A stretch of 64,000 nt of DNA. Origin: Fulvia fulva. Lineage: Eukaryota > Ascomycota > Dothideomycetes > Mycosphaerellales > Mycosphaerellaceae. The notes below the pieces were generated by a model. It saw nothing but the letters and a program-made list of their open reading frames with translations. It made no database searches and was not told the DNA's origin. A program made the position numbers and the translations under genes. Location: positions 372,001 to 436,000 of the forward strand of contig NC_063014.1 in the NCBI RefSeq assembly GCF_020509005.1, written 5' to 3'. Positions 13,791 through 23,499 of the stretch are shown here, piece after piece (within the stretch, counting starts at the first letter, position 1; every line of letters begins with the position of its first letter).

Positions 13791-14281
13791 AATGCAAGTG
13801 GATTAGTTCTGTGATCGGGGAGGATCGAGGGCAGGGTGATAAGGAACTTCATATTGGTTAGTAGGTGGAAACGCAAGGAGTACGCTGCCCGGCGTGGTGT
13901 GTGCCCCGAGCAAACCTACGAGGCATGGACGGCCGCTTTCTAGAGATAGGCTGCGGTAACGCGAAGGGCGTCAAAACCTGGGGCGTGGTGTACACTGGCA
14001 GCGACGGCTAACACTGTCTGTACAGCCCGAGAGGACGGATGCGCATGTCGGTCAATAGAGAGCACTAAAGGGCTTAGGCCTATAGAGGTGGATATTGGCT
14101 TAAGGAGCAAACAGGGAGGGAGGGCGTAGAGGGAAGCTTTTGCTCCGGGCTAACCTCTCGAAACGAGGCTACACGGTGGTGCTAGATGAGTGGGAAAGCG
14201 CGGTTAAGACTTGTCACCTTATCTCGTAGCTAGCTTGCTAAATACGATTCCTTCCTTGCCTATAAGGTTCAGAGAGACACG

Positions 14282-15543
14282 ATGATAGCGATCGCAGGAA
14301 ACGACCAGGAGCAGGAGAGTAACGAGTGGAAGGAGGTCTGCAGGAAGGCAGAAACAATGGCAATGGCAGGAGATGGCGAGCACCCAGAAAGAGCACTTAA
14401 GGGGATGATTTTGGAGCTCCTTGGAGGGCTAAAGGCACTAAGGAGCCAAACAGGACAGATCATTAACAGGACAGTAGCAGCAGCAGCAAAGAAGAGGACA
14501 CAGGAAGGCCAGAAACTAAGCCAACCAACCTGGGCAGCAGTTGCATCCCAAAACCCTCCCCCCCCCAGAAAACAGCTATCAAGGTCTACATTTCCGACCA
14601 GCAAGAGCAGAAAGAGATTGAGGGCCTGTCAGGCAAGGGAATCATACAGAAGATTGGGATACAAGGCATCATTGGAGCCAGGAAAGAGAAGGGAGGTGTC
14701 CTTAAGCTGTTCACAGCACAGGAGCAAGACAGGAAGAGGCTAGAGACACAGAAGGAGTGGACAGTCAAACTAGGCAAGACGGCTAAGGTCTCACACCAAC
14801 AAAATATGGTTATTGCCCATGGGATGACCACAAAGTTTGACATTGAAGGAGACCTTAAGAGGCTGCAGGACCAGAACCAGGCTGTATGCCCAGGGCTACA
14901 GATCACAAAAGCAGCATGGGTCAACAGAAAGACAAAGGACACAAAGAGAGAGTCTTCTCTAGTGCTCTGGATAGGCACTGTAGAACAGGCAAACACCGTG
15001 CTTGACAAGGGCATCTTCTGGGAATGCGAAAGAATGGACACAGAAATCCATAGAAGCACCCACAGACTACTGCAATGCTTCAAGTGCCAACAGTATGGTC
15101 ATATCTCTACTAGATGCCCAAGCCAAAAGGACACTTGTTCCCACTGTGCTGGTAGCCACAAAGTACAGAATTGCACAGCCCCAAAGAGTGAAGCCAGATG
15201 TGCATGCTGTGGAAAGAAACACCCTTCCTGGTCCCAAGACTGCACAGCTAGGATTGAGGCAAAGAGGAGGGCAAGAGAAGCCAGGATCAACACCCCTATC
15301 AGATTCCAGACAGGGACAATCACCCAAGAACCCCTAAGGACTGTCTACAACCCTCTGAAAAGAGGCAGAACAGAAGAGACCACACAGGCCCAAGGCCACC
15401 CTGCTATGGGTAGACCAAAATCAATTGTGGTTGCAGGAAGAGACCCGTCACAAAGCAGGCTCAACCTTACCACAATCCCAAATAGCAGCCAGCAGCAGGA
15501 AGCACGAGAAGACCAGCAGGAGACCAGCATGGATGAGTCATGA
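14282..15543 (+). CDS. LINE ORF1, RNA-binding gag-like protein with CCHC knuckles (frameshifted)
   Basis: ORF1 of the nested Tad1-like LINE would coat the element's RNA. It opens at ATG 14282 and runs in one frame to a C9 run at 14558-14566. After the run the homologous protein continues in the -1 frame (AIKVYISDQQEQKEI) up to the TGA at 15541. The C-terminal part has three Cys/His knuckles: CFKCQQYGHISTRC, then CSHCAGSHKVQNC, then CACCGKKHPSWSQDC. The degraded LINE at 52.3 kb encodes the same protein order without a C9 run at this point. Loss of one C would explain the break. Programmed -1 slippage or a homopolymer sequencing error are alternatives. The stop overlaps the ORF2 start as ATGA. 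Confidence 0.85.
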
Positions 15544-18500
15544 TTGAGACACCTAATCTTACCACTATCCAGTACAACGTCAACAAAAGCCAGCACAAGG
15601 TCCAGAGAAGCTTTCTCCAAGCACTGGACCCAAAGAAACACCTAGTTATTGCAGTCCAGGAACCTTGGATCAACAGCAAATCTAACAGACCATCTACTGC
15701 TAACGACCCAAGGTATCACACACTCCTAGCCAAACAAGGCACCCCTAGAACATGCATGTACATCAGCAAAGAGATGGCAACAGACAGCTGGGAACAAATC
15801 CAACAGGAAGGGGGAGACATCACCTCAGTCAGACTCAACACCAACCAAGGCAGCATCCACATCCACAGTGTATACAACCCACCCCCCAGCTCCAGAAGCA
15901 GCACCCAGCTGGGCACACTACAACAGCTGCCAGACATCCTGCAGAGTGACTCCCAACACATCGTGCTGGGAGACTTCAACTTGCACCATCCTACATGGGG
16001 ATCAGACTTTGCACCTGCCCATCACTTCCTAGCTAACAGACTCCTCTCCACTACCCAAAGCAACAACATGCACCTAGTTACCCCAAAGGGCCTAACTACC
16101 TGGTCACAGAGAGCAAGCTCAAGCACCATTGACCTGTGCTTTGCATCACATGACCTGCAGCAGAAGGTCACCAGATGCTGGGTTAACCAGGACTTGGAGT
16201 CCTCATCAGATCACCTCCCAATTCAGGTGGAGTTTGAAACACAGACACAGCAGGAAGGAGACCTAGAACCTCAGCTGGCCTGGAAGGCAGCCAACTGGGA
16301 ACAGATCAGACAAGACCTGGAACAGAAGCTAGCTGGACTAGAGACCAGGAGACTGGAAACAGCCTTAGACATAGACCAAGCAGTGGCAGAACTGGTTAGA
16401 ACAATGCAGGAAACTGCGGCAGCCCACACCAGAGAAAAGAAACAGTCACTGTACCAGAAGCCATTCTGGACAAAGGAATGCTCAGAGAAGGTCAAGGCAG
16501 CCAGGCAGGCCAGGAGAGCCCTTACCCAGAGCCACTCCCAGGAAGCATGGGACAGATACAACCAGGCAACCAGAGACAAGAAGGCCCAGATCAAGAGGGA
16601 CAAGATGCTGGAGTGGAGGTCAACAGTTGGATCCATTACCCAGAATCCTGAGAAGATGTGGAAACTAGCAAAGTGGGCAAGACAACCCACACAGGACAGA
16701 AACATGCTGCCCCAGTTTCCAAACATTGAAGACCAGGAAGGAGTAATCCAACACACTCTCCCAGGAAAGGCACAGGCATTGGGGAAACATTTCTTTGGCA
16801 CACAGGTAGAAGCTGACCTGCAGGATCTGGAGGGCAGTGTGTATCCAACACCACTAGAGCAATCCTGCACAGTGGGAGAGGGAGAGATCAAGAGCATCAT
16901 TAAGACACTCTCAGGAAACAAGGCCCCAGGACCAGATGGGATTCCAAACTTGTTCATTAAGACATGCAAGGACCAGATCTCCCCTGCACTGTCAAACATC
17001 TTTTCACAGTGCATGGCCCAAGGACACTGCCCTAAACACTTCAAGGAGTCACTGACTGTGGTCTTGAGAAAACCACAGAAAGAGGACTACACAAAGCTAA
17101 AGGCATACAGACCTATTGCCTTGCTCAACACACTAGGCAAACTCCTGGAAAAGATCATAGCAGAAAGGCTGACAAACCTAGCTGAAGAACATGGAATCCT
17201 TCCTGAAGAACAGATGGGAGGCAGGAAACAAAGATCAACACTAACAGCTGTGGAACTTATCACAGAGCAGATCAAGACCCTATGGCACTTTGGGAACAAC
17301 AAAGCAGCCACACTCCTCTCACTAGACATATCAGGAGCCTTTGACAATGTCTCACACCAGAGGCTGATCCACATCCTGAAACAGAAGGCTATCCCTAACT
17401 GGACAGTCTAGTTTATCCAGTCCTTCCTCAGAGGCAGAACCACAAGACTAAGACTGGGCAGATACAAATCTGACAGCATGCCTACAGAGACAGGAATCCC
17501 ACAGGGATCAACAATGTCTCCAATCCTGTTTCTCCTCTTTATGGCAGACCTGCCAGCAAAGCTAAACTCCAGAAACACATCAGCCTCAGGGTTTGTAGAT
17601 GACACAAACATCCTAGCCTGGTCAGACAGCACAGAAGAGAACTGCAGAATCTTGCAGAAGAAACACAAGGAATGTGAGGAATGGGCCAGGAAACATGGAG
17701 CCAGATTTGCCCCAGAGAAGTATCAACTCATCCACTTCAGTAGAGCCAGAAACAGACACAATATGCAAGCCCCAATCACTATTCAGGGACACACAACAGA
17801 ACCCTCAAGTGAATTAAGGGTGCTAGGAATATGGATGGATCCAAAGCTCAGCTGGGGACCACAGGTCAAGAAAGCACAGGCAAGAGCAGACAACAACAGG
17901 CAATCAATTGACAGGCTTACAGCCTCCACATGGGGAGCCACATTTGCGAAAGCAAAGGTTATGTACAAGGCCATTGTGAAGCCAGCCATGCTATATGGAG
18001 CCCAGATCTGGTCAGCCCAAGACAAGATCCCAAAGAGAATTGCAGATCCCATCAGCAGAGCCCAAGCCTCCTGTCTGAAAAAGGTGCTTGGAGCATACAA
18101 GTCAACTCCAACAAGGGTGGTCGAAATGGAGTCTGGCTCCCCACCAGCCAAGCTCTACCTTCAAGGGTTGAGATACCAGTATGCAGGAAAGACGTCTGCA
18201 TACCCAGCCCAGCTAGTAATCCAGAAGGCAGTCAACAAAATCAGGAGCCAGTGCACAAGAAGGCACAGACAAGCAAGACCCAATCCAGCCCCACAGAAGC
18301 AGCAGGACCTGCAGAAGTTCAAAGAACTAACAGAACAGCTGCACCTAGCCCAGCAGGAACAGGACAGAAGGGCTCAAGGGAGAGGATCAGCAGCCAGCCA
18401 AGGGAAGAAGCAACAGTCTCTAGCTGAAAGGATGGCAGGACTCCTCTGGAAGACTGAATGGACAAGAACCCCACAGAGGCCAGGAACCCCAAAGGCACTC

Positions 18501-18926
18501 CAACAGTTTGGTAGCCACAACTACCTACTGTACTCAGACCTGACCAGGTCAGAAGCAAGCATAGCAATACAAATCCGCTCTGAACACATCGGAGTCAGGG
18601 CATACCTGCATCAGAGAAAAGTCCCAGGTATCGAAGACAAGAGTTGCCCATGCGGCTACCTGTCCCAGAATGTCGAACATAGACTTCTGGTTTGCAAAGA
18701 ATGGAGTACAGGGAGAGGTGAATGGAGGGCAAGGGCAAGGAACAGAAACTTCCAAGCCATGATCAGCAATAAGGGAGACCTCCAGAGAATTACAAAGTGG
18801 ATCATCCACCAAGGATTTTTGGAGCAGTTCTCTCTTACTATGGAAACAGAGAGATGGATTGAGGAGAGAAAGAAGGAGGAGGAGAGCAGGAAGAGGGGGA
18901 CAACTCTAGGGTTGCAGACAAGGTAG
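15540..18926 (+). CDS. LINE ORF2, endonuclease-reverse transcriptase (one internal TAG)
   Basis: The product of about 1,128 codons would nick target DNA and copy the LINE RNA. The N-terminal 220 residues are an APE-type endonuclease (YNVNKS, GDFNLHH, SSDHLPI). The reverse transcriptase follows from about residue 440, with KAPGPDGIPN, YRPIALLNTLGKLLEK, LDISGAFDNVSH, TGIPQGSTMSPILF and the catalytic FVDD. A C-terminal Cys/His motif (CPCGYLSQNVEHRLLVC) is typical of this clade, and no RNase H domain is evident. The frame is open except for TAG at 17409-17411, between two RT motifs. This would truncate the protein before the catalytic aspartates unless the stop is a recent mutation or a base error. 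The start overlaps the ORF1 stop by ATGA. Confidence 0.88.
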
Positions 18927-21900
18927 TCAGAGGCTAACCACCATGACACTAGTGCACCCTAATGGAAGGAAAACTGAGAACTCATGGCAAGGAAGCTATT
19001 AGAGAAGGAGAGGAGGTTTTTACCTAGGAATAGGTTTCCTACCTTATGCAGTAACATATATAGACATAAACCCGCATGGGCCGGAGGGCACCACAACGGG
19101 TAAATGAATTATCTATCTATCTATATCTCCCCCCTTCTCATTCTTAAACTAGTCGACGTGACTATACGCTTTTATTACTTTTATATCGGGATCCTAGAAC
19201 AGCTATTGTTTTGTAGTGTTTTCTAAGTAGCCTATAAACACGGCTTCTTTTCCTCGGTTCATTAACTTGTCTCTCCTTAAGCCTTGAGGTTGGGCTCTTA
19301 GGTCTATATAGACTATAGCTTTGTATCCCTAGACGCGGAAATGGTCGACTGACGGTACTTGGCTAGTAAAGGCTTCTTCTAGTGAAAGAGCAATACCATT
19401 AATGATCGGACTATTAGGCAGTCTGTTTCTGATTACAGTCTGTGCTTATAAAGCTTCTAGCTAGAACTTAACTAGTATGCTAGAGTCTTTAATTATAGCC
19501 CGGACTATATTCTTAGAGGCTTGAATTAACCTTTCTATAGGTCTATTTTGAAGAGAGTTATAGGCATCAGTTGTGTCTATCTAAGTACTAAACCCCTTCT
19601 CCTACTCTTTTAGTAAGGCGAGAATTTCCTTTGTACTATTACTACGGATCGTAGATAGAAAGCACCTTGACTGCCGTTCTGCCTAGACCTTCTAATCCCG
19701 TAGGGCTATAGGAGCGTCGCTCCTAGCCTTTAAAGGGATTACCTACTTCTTCCTAGAGAAGTTATCTACAATCTTAAGCCAATATTTATATCCTAGCCTA
19801 GAGACTACACCCTAAAAAGGCCTATAGATGTCAATAGAGATGAGGGCCAGCCTCTCCCCTTTCCTCTCTATAGTAGGTCCTTTGAACTTCCTTATGTTTA
19901 TAAGGGAGCAGACCTTATAATTCTAGTGTTTAGAAGTAATAGGAATAGGATCTTTCTTATTAGTAACTCTATATAGGTTTCTTAGTAGTCCCTTACTAAG
20001 GTGTGCACATCTTCTATACTATAGCTCCTACTGATCTTCGGACTTAGTGTTAGCTATAGCGGTACCGTTACGTTCTTAAGAGAGTATACTAGTATACTAT
20101 AGCTTAAGAATTTCCGAGATCGAGTAGATAAACGGTACTCCTCCTTGAAGTTTAGTCTAGACAACGGGTTTACTAGACAAGGATTTGAGGGTAAAACTAG
20201 GTAGTTAGATAGCAAACTGTTAGCTGAACTAATTCTACGAAACAAGACTAACTCTAAGGCTAGGAACAAACAGGACATTTTCTAAGACAATTTGCTTTCT
20301 AGAAGGACTACCTATTACTGCACTTCCTATATATATAGCTTGTAGATAGCCACCCCTAACCTTGATCCACTTCCTCTTTTAAAGAGGCTTTAGTGTCCTA
20401 AATAGTGAATCTTGGTCAGTTATATATGATGATATATAAGAGTCAAGCAACCACTCGGACGAGGGGTACTTGCCTTTAGCTTCTATAGTAGAATGGGCAA
20501 CCTCATCAACATCATTATCTTCTAATAGTATCTTAGGGTCTAATGCGTCTTCCTAGGTCGTATAGGCCCTTATAGGCTTACTAGAGGAGGCCTTTGGCTT
20601 ACGGCTCTCCTTTATCTGCTTTATAAGGTCCGTTATTACCTTAAGGACATTACGAAGGTTTAGTAATAATGACCTCCTACGAGGTAGTGACGGTTGTCTC
20701 TTAGTAGGGTAGGTAACCCTAGCTAGTTTGTCCTTGTTCCTAATAGCCTACTAAGCTATAGAAAGGTGTGGGCACTTGCTTATAAAATAGTCACTATTAT
20801 AGAGATAGTATGTAAGCTTGCCCTAGAAACCCTTCTTAGCGAATATAGCTATCCCTTAATAAATCATTGATTCTTACTTCTCCCTAAGGATTATAAGAAT
20901 GTCTTATAGTAAGAGATTCACCTAGGCATCAATTATATCGCGAATTGAGCCAAATAAGTCTAGCAGAGCTACTAAGAGTTACTAGATCTTTCTGTCCTTA
21001 GTCTTAATGTCTTAGAACTAAGGCGAGATTGAAACAGCCCTCCTTATAATTGAGCTAAGCTCCTACTAGACGTCATCTATTAACTAGTCCTCTGTCATTA
21101 CGAAATTGGTGTATTGCTAAAGCAAACTTCTTCTAGTAGCGAGAAGTCTTCTCTTATATTTAGCTTCAGCCTATTCCTATAACTCCTTTATATACCGGAT
21201 CTCGTATATTATCTCTTAGTTATCTATCGATAGACAGATATACATCTTAGATAGGGCCGTTATATTATACCGTCTATACGATGCTTTCCTTATCGCTTAA
21301 TCTAAAGGAAGGGATGACTCCGATAATATAGAGGGTGTCGCTATAGATAGGGTTATAGCGGGAATATCTATAATAATGTCTTCGAGGACCTAGTTAACCT
21401 GCTTTAATACTAGGTGTATTCTTATTAGCTTGAACTATGTTTCGTAGTTCTCTCTTATTAGAATAGGTACTACTCTCTTTCTTATAAACCTAGTCTTGTT
21501 CTCTATTTTTTATAAGTTAAGGGATAGGTTAGCTACCCTTAGGTAAAAGGATGTATTCGGTCGTACGTAATCGGATCGAAATAGGATAAAACGAACGCGA
21601 GGTTAATAGCGGAGAGGATGGCTATCCGCCGGGAAGAGGAGGAAAGTCGGTCGGTAAGGATCGTGTTAGTACTAAGACACTGTAGCGTAACTCTCTTAGT
21701 AGAGGGGGTTTCTGAGACACTGCGGCTCTCTTAGAATAAACAGTTAGTCGATACGAACGCGATGTCCGGAGAGCGACTCTTCTTAGTAAGCTCGCCTACT
21801 TGTCTAAGGTATTAGTATAGGCTCCCTGACTCGGAGTCTAACAGTGCCTTACTAGGCTCTTTTACGTCTTATATATACCTACAGCGCGGCTATAGCTTCC

Positions 21901-22013
21901 TATATAATGCGGGTGCGGCCTCCAGTCTGCCTTCCTTTTGTTCTAAAGAGGAATAACTCTAATACGACTTTGTCGAGGGTGAAACACCGAGTTGCTAACC
22001 CGGGCTTATAACC

Positions 22014-22247
22014 TGTTAGATAGGTACGAGTTACGTAGTAGTAGAAGACGGCGGATCACATAAAAGACGAAGAAGGACCTAATAGGATAGCGTGTATCTA
22101 TATATAGTATCGCTAGTGTTAGTATAGGTAGATACTAGGTGTCCGGATGTTTGCTAGCCTATAGGCTGGCAAACCCTAGTCACGTGATCTAGTCACATGA
22201 CACACCCACACCCACATGCTTGTCCTGCGGCCTATATGTTCTTAATA
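22014..22247 (-). repeat. 5' LTR of Copia-2
   Basis: Begins tgttagatagg and ends cttaata, 234 bp long. It is the least RIP-altered of the four LTRs (for example cacacccacaccc is preserved). The primer-binding-site complement cccgggcttataacc lies directly to its left. Confidence 0.9.
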
Positions 22248-22252
22248 AAGGT

Positions 22253-22420
22253 AAAGGAAGGTAAAGGTAAAGGTAAGGGTTTTAGAGTAGGAGTAAGAGT
22301 AAGAGTTTAGGGTAAGAGTAAGAGTAAGAGTAAGAGTAAGGGTAAAGGTAAATGTGAGAGTAAAGGTAAGAGTAGAGTAAGAGTAAAGGTAAGGGTGAGG
22401 GTGAGAGTGAGAGTGGCAGG
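22253..22420 (+). repeat. Purine-rich microsatellite (GTAAGA/GTAAAG)n
   Basis: Imperfect 6-bp units of GTAAAG, GTAAGA and GTGAGA run without interruption and are GA-rich on this strand. It appears to be the right half of the tract that also forms 1-240. 22421-22670 is the upstream region of the next gene and holds no recognised element. Confidence 0.85.
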
Positions 22421-22670
22421 CTGAGCTGATAGCTGCGAGCTGAGCTGAGCCTCACCTTAGCCGAGCTGTGACGTAGTGCCAGCAAGGTTTGTGGGGAGCG
22501 CGGCTAGAAATAAATGCGGTAAAGTCCAACATCCCTGCTCGATTCCAACACATGTGAAAGAAAGTTGAGTGAAGCAACATCTTCAAGCAACATCATATTT
22601 CCACCAGCTCGAACTATACGCCAACAGTACGACATATCGTGCCTCAGTGACACCTACCGGACCAGTATTC

Positions 22671-23190
22671 ATGGCAGCATCAGCAAGACAGCCCTCACCA
22701 TGGGCAAACAAATACAGAGGTGTACGTTCCCCTCCACAACTCACTTCACATCTAATACTAATTCCTCCCCCAGGCCACAGTAGAAGACCTCGACCCGCCC
22801 CCAGCCCTCTCAACATCTCCCCACTCCCCCATCTCCTCCGCCCTCATGGCCGCCTACGAACGCGACTACACCCACCTGACCGTCATCAACCCCAACGACA
22901 AAACTCTCCTCGGCTACATATCGATACCGCACCTTCAATCATTACTTAAAGAGGGCAAGGTGAAGGACTCGGATCACGTGCAACAGGCGATGATCACGTT
23001 CAAGAGAGGGAAGAAGTATAAGCTCATCACGATGGAGACACGGCTGGAGGATTTGGAGAGTTTCTTTGAGGGTGGTGAGACGGGGGAGAAGCAGGATTTT
23101 GCGGTTGTCACGGATGTGGCGAGGAGGTTTGTGTTGGGGGTTGCGACGAGGGAGGATTTGAAGAAGTTTGCGGAGAGGAGGCCGGCTTAG
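22671..23190 (+). CDS. CBS-domain protein, 155 aa
   Basis: Exons are 22671-22721 and 22774-23190; the 52-bp intron has GTACGT, a CTAATAC branch and CAG. The joined protein starts MAASARQPSPWANKYRGATV. One CBS pair fills most of the chain: THLTVINPNDKTLLGYISIP, then an acidic linker, then FAVVTDVARRFVLGVATREDL. CBS pairs bind adenosyl ligands, and small stand-alone CBS proteins are usually regulatory subunits; the partner here is unknown. An in-frame ATG at 22569 would add 34 residues of low quality, so the start at 22671 is preferred. It is the first ordinary gene after the 22-kb retroelement block. Confidence 0.8.
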
Positions 23191-23499
23191 GAGGGGAATG
23201 GTGGAGGTTGAGGACATGAGACATGCTTCGGAGGGCTGGGTTACAGAAGGAAGAATCACATCGGTGGCACATGTGGATCGAGCCAAGTGAACCGCATAAG
23301 CTTCCGCTTGAGGTGCAAACGGAGTGAATGTGACAAGTTTCCGATCTTCGTAAATCGCCGCCGCCCGCAATCTGTTATCACTCGGACCCACTACGACTTT
23401 CTCACAGACAACCGCCACGACCCGCCGTATCTCATCATTCAGGACCATTTAAACTTGAGACCACCACGACATTCCGAAAGATAACCACATCACCCAAAC

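Larger units (their letters stand above)
13181..19118 (+). mobile_element. Nearly intact, non-RIPed Tad1-like LINE inside Copia-2
   Basis: This is a 5.9-kb non-LTR retrotransposon flanked by a perfect 17-bp duplication atctatatctcccccct (13164-13180 and 19119-19135) of Copia-2 sequence. It has a 1.1-kb 5' UTR with internal tandem repeats, ORF1 (zinc knuckles), ORF2 (endonuclease plus RT) and a short 3' UTR ending in (ATCT)n instead of poly(A). Base composition is unlike its host element: CA and TG are abundant and long ORFs are open, so it has little or no RIP. ORF1 has one frameshift at a C9 run and ORF2 has one TAG. It is the youngest insertion in the block. Confidence 0.93.
10756..22247 (-). 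mobile_element. Copia-2: second copy of the same Copia element, minus strand, split by a LINE
   Basis: The element has 234-bp LTRs at both ends and a 5-bp target duplication AAGGT (10751-10755 and 22248-22252). The interior is the reverse complement of Copia-1, with the RNase H, RT, integrase, protease and gag remnants in order. It is interrupted between 13180 and 19119 by a Tad1-like LINE. The total of 11,492 bp, less the LINE and one 17-bp TSD (5,955 bp), leaves 5,537 bp, the same length as Copia-1. It is RIP-mutated and non-coding, but its 5' LTR (22014-22247) keeps more CpA and TpG than the other three LTRs. Confidence 0.9.
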
